The notes: generated by a model not told the origin, from the letters alone. A stretch of 21,574 nucleotides of DNA from Fomitopsis serialis (GCF_022376445.1 NW_025955543.1:1-21574), one strand, 5' to 3'. Numbered from the stretch's first letter, positions 1 through 10,011 are shown. Translations and numbers: made by a program.

Positions 1-177
1 CCAAACGCCCTCGACGAGCGCGTTTCTTCCAGCTCTTCGTCCCGCTTCCCCGGAGCAATCCAGGATTCCCAAGCACCGAAGCAGACTATGATCTCGCGGA
101 ACAAGGCTGGTATTGTGCGGCTGTGGAATATCCTGGAGAGCGATAAGCAGGACCGCTGGGAGGTCTTGGTGCAGTAA
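1..177 (+). CDS. 3' end of an unidentified protein-coding gene (partial)
   Basis: Frame 1 is open from the first base of the window to a TAA at 175-177, giving 58 residues that end in ...RWEVLVQ. The third codon positions are strongly G/C, as in the proven genes here, and the peptide has a serine run followed by a mixed, well-folded-looking stretch (NKAGIVRLWNILES). I read it as the last exon, or part of it, of a + strand gene whose body lies to the left. I do not recognise the family and no domain can be assigned from 58 residues. A chance open frame is possible but less likely given the codon bias. Confidence 0.5.
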   Translation, partial: PNALDERVSSSSSSRFPGAIQDSQAPKQTMISRNKAGIVRLWNILESDKQDRWEVLVQ

Positions 178-840
178 TCAGTGATGTACATCCAGATCTC
201 TGGAGGGAGTAATTCATGGTGGTATGGGTTCAAGTTGTAGGTCCGAGGGAGAGTAGTCCGAGTCATAGACTGCGACTCTTCCAGTGTATGAAACGCGGTC
301 TGAGCCAATATAATATCGATGTGACTGAAGCGCTCAGCGCTCAGCGCTTGAACGTAACCTTACGTAACTTTGAGGAGGAGCCTGAGGCAGACTGAGTTCG
401 ACGGGGGGAAGAACTTCACGAAGAGCTAGTACTTCTCCGTTTAGCCACCGGCCGACTCAGCGTAACGTAAGTGAGTATGTATCGCATTAATAGACCATAA
501 TCGCCGGACTCGATGATGCTCGTCTTAACGACGACGACTGTCGACGGATTCAACCAAGATTCAACACCATTTCCTGCTTCCTATAGCCGAATGTCAAACG
601 GAGTCCGAGTCCGAACATTAGCTGCGACGTCGACTACTACTACATGTCCGAGTCAGCTGTTCGCCGCTGTTATTCAACCACTGCGGCCTTCATGTCCGTA
701 TCCCTTGCGTGAACCTACAGGCTTAGTACACATGGATGATAGAATGGGCCGGGAATGTCGGCGACGGTAACATCGGCGAAGCAAGAAGATTCTGAGTTCA
801 CGGGTTTTGCTGCGAAAAAACGTAGTCAGCCTGACATCAA
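178..840. other. intergenic region, no gene seen
   Basis: This stretch lies between the 3' end of the first gene and the 3' end of the minus-strand F-box gene, so it should hold two 3' untranslated regions in convergent orientation. Its short open frames (for example 513-770 and 755-973, plus) have no family resemblance and no splice-supported extension. A 7-bp unit, agcgctc, is repeated nearly three times at 329-349. I see no RNA gene or mobile element. Confidence 0.5.
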
Positions 841-2732
841 TCAGCTCGCCAGTGAATGGTACGTGCTGTTTTGTCGTGCGAGTCGCAACTTCTCCACTTC
901 CTTCATAACATCAATATACGTCTTCACTCGGCTCTCTTCCTCCAACATCGTATACCATGCATTTATCCCATGATAGGCACTATGGTCACGTTCAGGGCAA
1001 CTCGGCACTGAACACCGCTCAAGCAGGGGGAAGAGCGGATCCAGGAAGCAGGCAAGTTTGACGATGTCCAGCGCGTAATAATACGAGGTTTCGTTGACAC
1101 GAAGCTCCCGGAGTGCAGGAGTTCGAGCGTCAGGATCTGCGGCACAGGAGGGCGGAGTGGCAGGAAGCCCAGGGCGGTCGTCGAGAAAATGTTGCGACAA
1201 CATCTGCACTGTCAAGCTCTGGAGCCCGTGGTCCATGCGCGCGATTGCTTGAAGCGCCTCCGGAGTGAGCGATACACCTGGCAAGCTGAGCGTCCGTAGT
1301 GTGGGCCAGGCTAACAACAAGGCGGCGGCATTCACATGGCGGCAGTTATGATGTCCGGGGGACATGCCACTGTACAAGAGTAGCTCGACGTCCTGAAGGC
1401 AGCAAAGCTCGAGAAGGGGACTCGCGGCATTGGCGAAACCAAATGGATTCGTTGCCCCCCAATGCGAAGGAAACAAACACACAGTCGGATTGCGAAAGTG
1501 GAATTTGAAACTCCGTAGGGTCATCGCATTCCGACGACATAGCAGGCCGAAGGTTGCGTAGAGGGCATCTGCATCCTCTGCTTCCGTCTCGTCTCCCTGA
1601 CCACGGTGGCAACTCAGCTCCACCTCGTCGACATTGGGGGCATTGATTGCATCGAGCGAAGCCGCCACGCCTGTCGGCCGTCCTCCGAGCCGCAAACGTC
1701 TCAGAGTCGCAAAGGTGCGGATGGACGACATGTCCCAGGCGTAATTGACAGCCACAGCCTCTCCGTCGACCAAGGATACCTTGAGCTCGACTAACCCTTT
1801 GATCGTCGACACTATGGCAAGGCCCGCCTTCGCAAGGGCACGGTGCGACTCGGAGATGTGGAGAGTGTGGATATTGCGACTGAGGAAGCAGCCATCGTGT
1901 AGCGACTTGAGTGCGTACCACATGGCCTCGTGTCCGAACGGTAGTAGCTCGAGCTCTTCGAGCTCAGGCAGACGCCGCAGTATGGGAGGGAGGAGCTGTT
2001 TGAGAGCGTGTCGGCGCATGCGGTATCCATATTCATCATCGTCCCATTTGTTGACATAAGGGAGGCGCAGGATGCGAATTGAAGGTGATATTATCGACAG
2101 CAACTCGGGTGTGGCATGCGCCCAAGTGAGTTTGCGCAGACTGGGAAAGAGTGGTTTGCCGCATGCGTGCTGCTGAAGGAAGGTGAACACGGAGGGTTCG
2201 ATGGTCGTCGCATTCGAGTAGTGGAGGACTCGAACGAACGCGGCGTAATGCTCGAAGCGCGACCATTCCTTCGCGGATATTGGTCCTGGTAGATAGTTCT
2301 TTTCACGTTGCTTAGTAATAACACTGATTCGTAGAAACAGTACTCACGTAGGTATAGGGATACTCGAGTGGATCGATACCCGATGCCATGTCTTCATTTG
2401 TACTTATCATCGTCTGATGCGTCTCCTCCCCACATCCCAGTGAGCACTATCCTCGCCGGCCGCTTGACGTAGCCGATACTGAGACTTCGCAGGACAGCGT
2501 TGCAGATATCGCCCAACTGCATTTCCCTCCACAGGACCCTCACTGCCGGCTCGTGGAATGCGTGACAGGCTCGTGCACACCTAGCGAGGGCCACCCGCGC
2601 AGAGCAATGTTCATCACTCTCATGATGCTTCCCAAGATGTTGGACTTCGGCGTTCACTGGCGGAGAAAGTAGCTGGAATATCTCGTCCAAAAGGTCGAGC
2701 GGAATGACATATGACGGCGCGTAGGGTAGCAT
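841..2732 (-). CDS. F-box-like protein with leucine-rich C-terminal region
   Basis: Likely a substrate-binding subunit of an SCF-type ubiquitin ligase. The N-terminus carries an F-box-like segment: after ATG at 2732, residues 11-21 read PLDLLDEIFQL, and later come ALARCARACHAFHEPAVR and VLWREM, the usual fungal F-box pattern. The long last exon (841-2298) has regularly spaced leucines (LRRLRLGG, LRTLSLPGVSL), typical of LRR/F-box proteins of Agaricomycetes. A 49-nt intron at 2299-2347 (GTGAGT...AAAAG, branch-like TACTAAG) joins PYTY to NYLPGPIS. A further intron is needed near 2414-2468, because the first-exon frame meets a TGA at 2394-2396. My best join (exon 1 2469-2732, exon 2 2348-2413) uses a weak GTCAAG donor. 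With it the product is about 595 residues. The fold is confident; the first junction is tentative, and a one-base error there is possible. Confidence 0.85.
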
Positions 2733-2980
2733 GCTCAGGCTGCGGTCCTGAGTTGTCAAAGTTTCAGAGTGAATACTCGTACGTATGCGGGTGGTTGTTA
2801 TACAGCCAAGTTTCAAGATTGACGGGGATGGGCGGTCCTGTAGAGTGGAGGCGAGGAGAGAACGGCGACGCTACAGCGCTAGCAATATGAACTTACCGTG
2901 GCTCCCGAGCGGCTGCTGGCAACATATTCGTGCGTCGTCACAGATTGGCATCGAGCCTGAGCGAAGAGGTCTTCTGGTAG

Positions 2981-2988
2981 TATATATA
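2981..2988 (-). promoter_or_regulatory. candidate TATA element for the F-box gene
   Basis: The strand-symmetric run tatatata lies about 250 bp upstream of the F-box start codon on the minus strand. It could act as a TATA box if the 5' leader is long or spliced; an acceptor-like ccgcag lies just before the ATG on that strand. There is no other support, and such runs occur by chance. Confidence 0.25.
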
Positions 2989-3832
2989 CGCTGACAGGAA
3001 GCGAAGTTCAAGTTGCTAGCAAATGCCAAGTAGGTATACATTTGAGCTACTTACTACATCCTGACATCCTGCCGCGCCATGCCACTGAGCGAGAAGGAAC
3101 CCAAAATCACCTGATCGCGTTGTGATCGCGTACTACAACTAGTCTCAGACTGTTGGCACTGGCAGCCCTGTTTCGCCTGAACGGCGTGTCGCCAGCAAGT
3201 CGCGAGTCGCTGCGTGTATTGTACCGGACATCCTTTCTATCACCCTCATCCGAGTCCCGACGTACCCTGGCAACAAACCGCGCGCAACCCGTCACGACAG
3301 GCCGCTCATCTTGCATGCGGTACCCTCAACAGGTGACCCGGGCGTGGCCCAGCGCATACGGGCATAGCGCCCAGCGCATACGGGCATAGCGGTCTCAAAC
3401 ATTGTTCCGGTACTTGATGACTACTAGTAGCAGTACCACACTCATCTCGACGTTGTGGACAAAAAGACGTCGGACGCGCTACCATCAGACACAACGATCA
3501 GTCCTAAAATCTACTCAGGTCAACCGTTTGAATCAACTTTGAGCTGGCTTCAGCTATGTACATACGCAGTGCTAGAGTGCCGGATTATCAGATTGCGCAC
3601 GGACGCAACTGCATGCCATAAGCCTTGTACATAGTACTCTGTACTCATTGCCTGGTGCACCGCGACACTCCGACAGCATTTGATCACATCCGACATCGAC
3701 ACGACACTATCCGAGATGTGCACGATACGCTGAGCATGCATGGCATATGGGTGCATGTTACGTGGTACTTTTGGTAGTATAGCACATGATGATCGCAAAG
3801 CAAACATAGACGAAAGCGGCCCTCCACCCAAT
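2989..3832. other. intergenic region between the F-box and RPS15 genes
   Basis: This is the far 5' flank of the F-box gene and the 3' flank of RPS15, both on the minus strand. Open frames on both strands (for example 3107-3316 minus and 3153-3389 plus) overlap each other, lack splice-supported continuation and resemble no family known to me. The only clear structure is the tandem 22-bp duplication listed separately. Confidence 0.5.
3348..3391. repeat. perfect tandem duplication of a 22-bp unit
   Basis: A 22-bp unit beginning cccagcgcatac and ending ggcatagcg occurs at 3348-3369 and again, without mismatch or spacer, at 3370-3391. It lies in non-coding DNA. Two copies suggest replication slippage or a young minisatellite. 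There are no flanking target-site duplications or inverted ends that would suggest a mobile element. Confidence 0.85.
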
Positions 3833-4725
3833 CTACTTGAGAGGAATGCTAATAACATTGTCAGCATCGTGTGGACAGACCGAGCACGCCAGCGGAGACT
3901 TACAAACGAGATGCTATGAGGCGCGGTGGGGCATGCGGTCAATTCGACGATCGTGGGAGCGCTGGGAGCGTACTTACAGTGCGTCGCACCAATCTGCACA
4001 CGCACAAGTCAGATGTGCTGGACGGTCGGGGGAGAAAGGGGACACGTACACCAGGGCGACCGTGCTTGACGGGCCGGTACGAGCACGAGAATTCGGCGAG
4101 GTAGTGGCCAGTCATCTCGGGCTTGATCTCCACCGAGTTGAAGACCTATTCGCAAATAACCGCCCTCAGCACCCAGCTCGTCTAGAGAACTGCAGCCTCT
4201 TGCACCTTGCCGTTGTAGATGCCGACGACGCTGCCGATCATCTCGGGGACGATGATCATGTTACGGAGGTGGGTCTTGACGACCGCGGGCTTCTCGTTCG
4301 GAGGCGCCTCCTTCTTCGCCTTGCGGAGCTTCTTGATGAGGCCCATAGGCTTGCGCTTCAGGCCGCGCTGGAACCGGCGCCGGGCACGGGCATGTACGAT
4401 CTGTAGGTGGGGAGGCGCGTGAGACCAAGTAGGGCTGGATGGGCTCCCGTAAGCTTATCGTACCTCAACGAGCTATTAGACAGCACTAAGTCAGTGGAAT
4501 GTTGGAAAACTGTAAGAGCTACGGCAACGCACCTCCTCGTTGCTGAGGTCCAAGAGCTTGTCGAGCTCAACCCCACGGTACGAGAACGTGCGGAACGTCC
4601 TCTTCTTCTTAAGCTCAGCAGCGAGAGCGGGGTCGGTAACGCCGGAATCAGCCTACAGCGCAAGATCACACCGTCAGCATCTCTCCTCACATAATCTAAC
4701 GCACCGCGCCAGCAGCACTCACCAT
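3833..4725 (-). CDS. RPS15: small-subunit ribosomal protein uS19 (RPS15)
   Basis: Component of the 40S subunit head near the decoding site. Eight exons on the minus strand: 4723-4725, 4533-4652, 4464-4472, 4206-4400, 4050-4145, 3978-3993, 3904-3913 and 3833-3848. They sum to 465 nt, 154 residues, the normal fungal length. Diagnostic segments: [20 protein letters not shown] near the N-terminus, then [61 protein letters not shown] and the C-terminal SSRFIPLK. All seven introns (55-70 nt) are GT-AG, mostly with GTGNGT, GTACGN or GTAAGT donors. Exon 1 codes only for the initiator Met, followed directly by GTGAGT. Two exons are tiny: 9 nt (LVE) and 10 nt (part of SSRF). No known paralogue has a conflicting length, so identity and exon structure are very secure. 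Confidence 0.97.
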
Positions 4726-5093
4726 CTTGCGTGTGTCGTGAACGGGTCTTGCGGCGGCGGGGACGGTATGGTGAGCCTTGCGCGGCGGAGTCTGAACGGG
4801 CGGTGGCTGCGAGAGCGTGGGAACGCAGCTGTACAGTTCCCAGCCACCGCGTGCCGCCCACCCGGTGAGGCGGGCGTCGGGCATCGTCTCTACTCACCAT
4901 CGTCGGATAGAATCCACAGGTCTTCCCTCGAGGATTAAACGTGAGTGCGGGTCGGCTTTGCTGCGCAGAACGACGCTGACTGCGAGGGCTGCAGTGATTT
5001 GTGGCTACCGCACCCCCCACTAAAACAACACAGTACGTGACCCTCCTCGGGCGGGCGGAATGAAGTGCTGAGGACGCGTGCGTTCGTGTGTAG
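4726..5093. promoter_or_regulatory. bidirectional promoter of the RPS15 and P2 genes
   Basis: The 368 bp between two divergent ribosomal-protein start codons must hold both core promoters and both 5' leaders. It is GC-rich with C/T-rich tracts and shows no clear TATA box. The P2 start codon directly follows gtgtgtag, an acceptor-like end, so a 5'-leader intron (for example with donor gtgagt near 4939 or gtacgt near 5034) is possible. A second ATG followed by GTGAGT near 4900 on the minus strand does not join in frame to uS19. Shared regulation of the two genes is an inference from the geometry. Confidence 0.6.
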
Positions 5094-5608
5094 ATGCGTC
5101 ACGTCGCTGCCTACCTCCTCCTCCAGATCGGCGGGAATGCCTCCCCTTCTGCCGCCGATGTCAAGAAGGTTCTCGGTGCCGTTGGCATCGAGGCTGAAGA
5201 CGATCGCCTTGAGAAGCTCATCTCTGAGCTCGAGGGCAAGGACATCAACGAGGTGCGTGCTTTTTGGTGAGGCTCGAGTTGTGTCTTGCTCATGTTTTTC
5301 CCTTCCCTCATACAGCTGATTGCTCTGGGCTCGTCGAAGCTCTCTTCCGTACGTGACACTTCGCTGTTAGCCATGCACAATGTTATTAAAATTATTCTCG
5401 TGTCATAGGTTCCTTCTGGTGGTGCGGTCGGCGTGTCTAGCGGTGCTGCTGCTGGCGGTGCCGCAGCTGCCCCTGCTGAGGAGGCCAAGGAGGAGAAGAA
5501 GGAGGAAGAGAAGGTCAGCAATGCATGTTGTGCCAGACTTGTTTCGTCCGCTGACGTCTCATACAGGAGGAGTCCGACGACGACATGGGCTTCGGTCTCT
5601 TCGACTAA
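5094..5608 (+). CDS. RPP2: acidic ribosomal stalk protein P2
   Basis: Forms the P1/P2 heterodimers of the 60S stalk that recruit and stimulate translation GTPases. Four exons: 5094-5252, 5316-5348, 5409-5513 and 5567-5608, giving 112 residues. The helical N-terminal domain starts [15 protein letters not shown] and continues through [14 protein letters not shown]. An Ala/Gly-rich hinge ([15 protein letters not shown]) follows, then a Glu/Lys-rich stretch, then the universal stalk tail [11 protein letters not shown]. The 'MR..AAYLLL' start and the 'GKDINELI' motif mark P2 rather than P1. The introns are 63, 60 and 53 nt with donors GTGCGT, GTACGT and GTCAGC. All joins are phase 0. It is divergent from RPS15. 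Confidence 0.97.
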
Positions 5609-5759
5609 GCTCCTCGCATCTTCCGATAAAACCATGCTTTGCTACTCGCTGTGTATTGTTGGCCCTGTAGCAATTAATGACACCCGCGACATGACAGTCC
5701 GTTGAACTCGGTGTGATGAGCGCATGCGCAATTGCGCAATTTTTTTGCGTCTGTTCCTC

Positions 5760-5765
5760 AATAAA
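5760..5765 (+). terminator. candidate polyadenylation signal of the P2 gene
   Basis: A canonical AATAAA sits 152 nt after the P2 stop codon, downstream of a T-rich run (attttttt at 5739-5746). The position suits a fungal 3' UTR, but fungal poly(A) signals are degenerate and this match alone is weak evidence. Confidence 0.4.
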
Positions 5766-6635
5766 GGACTTGCCCCTGACCAAATGAACGGGATGACATC
5801 CATTGGACGGGCCTGTAAAAGGGGATGTACGGCACAATCTAACCGGATGCGTCGATGTTGGGTGCGGCGCTGAGATAGCTGCAGCTGCTTCGGTGTCGGT
5901 TCGCGGCTTCTGCGCTGTCGTGGGCAGTCACCAGGCTGTGGGAGGCCGCACTGGCAGCGGCTTGCGGCACCGAAGGGGGCGCGCCTGCGGATGCGACGGC
6001 GACGGCGGTCTGGCCAGATGGCCGGGCGAGAGCCTGCCAGAGTCGCCCACAAGTGATCCGGGCACGATCGGCTTGGCCGAGGACGGTGCCGGCGGTAGCG
6101 GCGGCAAGCAGTTCTGCCGGCGGGATGCTGCCGCGGCGGGCTGCCCGCCGCCGCCGGCCGTGGTCGCAGGCACCTCAGCCACCTCCCAACAGCGGCCGTG
6201 GCGGCCAGCCAGCGCGAAATCGCTCCCTGTTCGTCCTCGCCTGCCCGTCTCGCAGCCGCAGCCCGCATCTGCCGCGACTCTCCGTTCCTCTCGCACGCGC
6301 GCGGTTCCCAGGCGCCCGTGAGAGTAGGATGACAGTTAGGTTGGTCCCCCCATCTCCTTTTGTGGCCACGGCAGATCCGTTTCGCCCTTTCAGATTCCCC
6401 CTGTATGTAACGCTCGCCGATGCAGCGTCTACCTTCCCCGGACTTGTCCTGGAACCACCACAGCCACGCCCCTTCACCCTCTGCGTACCGCCGGCACCGT
6501 GACGAAGCGAGCCCACCCATCCCTCTCTTCACCCTATCTACCTTATTTCGCGATTCACCCGCCGCCACGTCCCTTGTCCTTTGTATTGACCTCCCGCCAC
6601 CAGGAGCTGCCACAACCACTGCAAGCAAGCGTGTC
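5766..6635. promoter_or_regulatory. GC-rich 5' region of the zinc-cluster transcription factor gene
   Basis: About 870 bp separate the P2 poly(A) region from the next start codon. The core (about 5880-6310) is very GC-rich with CCG/GCC runs, and long overlapping open frames occur on both strands, as expected from composition. From about 6340 to 6635 it turns C/T-rich (cccatctcctttt, cacccatccctctcttcacc), which in fungi often marks the promoter and leader next to transcription starts. No TATA box or known operator could be picked out. Confidence 0.4.
5839..6174 (-). other. coding-like open frame, no start codon, in GC-rich leader DNA
   Basis: On the minus strand a frame is open for 111 codons from just after TGA (6175-6177) to TAG (5839-5841). 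It contains Ala/Ser-rich sequence such as AELLAAATAG, RITCGRLWQALARPSG and AASAASHSLVTAHDS, with strong G/C third positions. It has no ATG, and I could not connect it to an upstream exon with confidence; GTGGCT...GCGGCAG around 6130-6190 is a possible intron. It may be the last exon of an unannotated minus-strand gene or a by-product of the high GC content. Confidence 0.25.
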
Positions 6636-9600
6636 ATGGACCCCCACTCTCATGGCGGTCAAATATCACTCCTACCCATCGATCCCAGCGGTTCTATGAG
6701 CCCCGTCGAGACACACCCCTCGCCTGCCCGCTCGCCGGCACAGGCCCATAACTCCGTCGCCTTTGTCAAGGGCGGAAAGCGGAAGCGGCTCAGCAAGGTA
6801 CGAGACCGCCCTCTCGAAGTGCACTCTCTCGGCTTCGATGTGATACGCCCGTCCGATGCGCCAAACTCCGTAAATAGCGACCACGGCGAGATTGCATCGT
6901 AACTAGACTCAATGGAGTCCGCGCTGCTGCCAAGGACACCAGATAGACTTCGCTGGACGAGTCCTGTCTCGCTCGTCGGACGGTCCGCTGATCCTTTGAC
7001 GTCTAATGATTGCCTTTGAATACGTCTCACGACCATGAACAGGCTTGCGACGCTTGTCACAAGAGCAAACGGAGATGCGACGGCACAGGTCAGTGACTTA
7101 GTCTACATCAGCGCATGACTGTCCTCAACAAGCTCTTCACTGCTTGAAGCTCCCTGTAGCAACTGGTCAGTGCACTCATTATTCTCTTGCCTGCGAACAA
7201 ATTTTAACTGTGCCGCAGTTACTTCGCCTCCAAGAAATGCACATACACAGATTCCTCCGGTCGCGCAGTGCCCGCACCTCGCAATGCAGCCCACGGGGAA
7301 CGTCCGCCACGGTCGCCGGCGGTTCGTGCTCAAATTACCTGCTGCGGCCCACGAGGCTCATCCCCGCTTTTTTAATTTAGGACCTTCTCACGGACGACCT
7401 CGGATCTCAGCACGTCGATTTGTCCCAGCCCGTCCCGAACCCTCCAACCAAGGAGCACATCACGTCGCCCAAGCGGAACCGGTCGGACAACTCGAGTGGC
7501 AGCCCTACGGGCACGTTCGCGTCGTCGTCCTCCCAGCACTCGCCCCGGCTCCCACAGCCGCGCGAGCCACAATCAAAGCTTCTGGATCCTGACACGACGC
7601 ATGAATTGGTCAACCGTGCGTACACACCTTGAACCCCCGTGCGGTCGGATCTCGTTGCTAACGCACGCTTCATCACGTCCCCCCTGCCAGTCTTCTTCGC
7701 GCACTGCAACCCGCACCGGCTCATCCTCCACAAGCCGTCCTTCTCCGCGGCGCTCAGCCATAACCGCGTGCCCGAGTACTTGGTACTCGCGCTCTGCGCA
7801 GTCGCCGCGCCACTGTCCAAGTCAATCGCCGCGCAGGCAAGCATCGCGCGCGTCGCGGGCGTGCCGTTCTACCAGGATGCAGTCAAGATTATGTTCGACA
7901 ACGCGGGCCGCCTGCTGAGCGAGCCCACGCTCGAGACAGCGCAGGCGCTCTGCCTGATGGAGATGCACGAGATCGCGGCGAGCCATTCGTGGACGAAGCA
8001 CAACAAATACTTTGGTGCGTCTGCGCCCCGTCCCCCTTGCATTCTCCCATCGTCCACAGCACCCGGCCACAGCGCCGCTGCTGCCGGCGGGAGCAGATGA
8101 TCGATAGCTGTCACTTTGAATTCGCCATCTGTGTCCCCTGTCGTGTGCTTCTCCCGTCTGACACTCTTTGTGCGTTCTCGCGCCGCAGATCTAGCGCTCA
8201 AGGTCATGGAGGAGAGCCTGCAGGTGGAGGAGCCGGACGACCAGGTGCGGGGCCGGACGGACGGCCTCGACTTTTGCATCGAGCGCGAGTGCACGCGGCG
8301 GTGCTTCTGGCTGATCCAGTGCATGAGCTGGATCAGCGGAATATACATCTACAAGCCGATGCGCCCGCGCAGCCTCGAGATGACGAAGAAGATCCGGCTG
8401 CCCATTGACGAGACGACGTTCGACCTCGCCGCGCACTGGCATTCCGCGAGTGAGTGGCCCGCTTGGCCTTGGCGGGCGTGACGAGAGTTTTACGTACGTG
8501 CTGACGGTGGGCGTGTGCAGCGGAAGAGTATTTGCACGTCCGTGCGCCGACGACCCGCTATGCGTCGCAGTTTGGGCACGTTCTACGCATTTTGTCGATA
8601 TATGAGACCGTCCAGAACGTCATCGGTGAGCTGGTATTCCTCTGGGCATCATCGGCAGTGTCGACGCTAACGACGCATACTCACCCCATAGTGAAGAACG
8701 AAGGACTTGCACGAGCGAATGCGCTCCGAGAATGCCGGCAATTGCTTGATGTAAGCTGCTTCATCATGATCGCACGCTGGACTAATGCGTCGCTCAGAAC
8801 TGGCTGGCGTCATTACCGCACCACCTCCATTTTTCGGAGGACAATGTCCAGAAACAAGTTGATATGTTTGAGACGAGCTCTAACACCGGTGCATGGTGTT
8901 TCTGCTTCATGCACGCTTTATACCCCTGCTGTTATCTGGCTTTGGTCGAGGTAAGAGGAGTGACACGATTGACAAGAAATGAATGACCAACGACGAGCCT
9001 CTTTGACAGGGAGAAGGCCGATTAGGCGAGCCTATCAAGTGGGTGCGGGACCAACTAGGGACCATATTCAACGCCACGGGAACTCGGGCCAAAAATACCA
9101 TTCTCTGTATGTGGTCTACATTATTCGGTTTGTTTCGGAGTCTCTGACCGCACGTTTCGTCTGCAGCTGCGTGCGTGATCTGGGTAGGCAATCTAAAGAT
9201 GCGATCGGTGGACGAGTGCGCTGACGCCAGGCGTACATGTAGTCATACAGCAAATACCACCCCGATGACCCGAAGATCCGAGTATGGGACAGCGACTTTG
9301 AGAAAGTGTGGGGCTTCCGGGTGCTCGTCGTGGCCGACCAATGGCGGCAGGTCCAGGAGCGCGACCGGGCCCAGGCCAACGCGTCGCCCAATGCGAGCCC
9401 TCCGCACGACGCCGGCGTCTCGCCCACAATTGCCAAAAACAATGTGCTTATGGGTCCAGGAAGGCAAGGCGGGTTCGACGTCGCGCAACAGCACCATCAC
9501 GGGGATATGGGCGTGGACCCCCGGTACGACCACCACAACCAGATAGGGCGTGCGCGGCACTACGCCGCGGGTGCAGAGCTTCCTGTTCAGGCTCCGATGG

Positions 9601-9851
9601 TACGCACTCGGGATGGGGCTCCGAACCTGCCGTCATTGAAGGCAAGCGGCCTGCTGGACACGTTCCCGCCGCCGGCAGACGCGTTTGCGAGCGCGCTGTC
9701 GTTGTCGCCGCAGGGCGCGACGCCTCCGCAGGGTGACCGCCGGTCAATGACAACACTACTGAACTCACCGATGCAGCCTCTGCGAGGGAGTGTGCCGGTC
9801 GGGTCTAGTCCCATGATGCCCATAGGCCTGGACTGGTTAGGAAAGCCGTGA
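6636..9851 (+). CDS. Zn2Cys6 (Zn(II)2Cys6) fungal transcription factor
   Basis: Nuclear DNA-binding regulator. Thirteen exons: 6636-6797, 7043-7088, 7150-7165, 7219-7321, 7381-7615, 7691-8014, 8189-8449, 8521-8625, 8692-8750, 8798-8950, 9010-9106, 9167-9183 and 9243-9851. They total 2187 nt, 728 residues, and every junction keeps phase. A basic KRKRLSK precedes the zinc cluster at residues 56-82 (ACDACHKSKRRC, PCSNCYFASKKC), spacing C-x2-C-x6-C-x5-C-x2-C-x6-C with all six cysteines present. From about residue 185 comes a fungal-specific transcription factor (middle homology) region: NLFFAHCNPHRLILHKPSFS, then ETAQALCLMEMHEIA and IECTRR-like helices. It ends near WDSDFEKVWG. The last ~180 residues are Pro/Gly/Ser/His-rich, a likely activation or regulatory tail. 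Basidiomycete relatives are often labelled XlnR-like, but the target genes cannot be inferred. Confidence 0.95.
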
Positions 9852-10011
9852 TCACTGGTTGGCAATGATTCGCCGTCAGCAATCCATCCGAGCGGTGGTT
9901 GGGGCATGCCGGCATCTGCGGTCCTTTGGGTATTATATCAATTTGCAGTTACACTGCTGTGCTGGGTACGAATGCTGTGATATATTAGATAATGGGATAC
10001 AAGGGACGGCA

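Noticed and set aside
4358..5020. 220-codon minus frame spanning the RPS15 first exons and the shared promoter
   Set aside because: It overlaps proven RPS15 exons in the wrong frame and reads through four introns; Arg/Ser-rich composition fits a spurious frame.
5642..6637. 331-codon open frame on the minus strand opposite the P2 3' region and the regulator's promoter
   Set aside because: It is Arg-rich, low in coding bias in that frame, overlaps several equally long frames in the same GC-rich DNA and runs over the start of the transcription factor gene. It is best explained by composition.
6636..9851. Naming the zinc-cluster protein XlnR (xylanase regulator)
   Set aside because: The family match is to Zn2Cys6 factors in general. 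The XlnR label common in basidiomycete annotation is not proof of orthology to the ascomycete regulator, and no target-gene context is present here.
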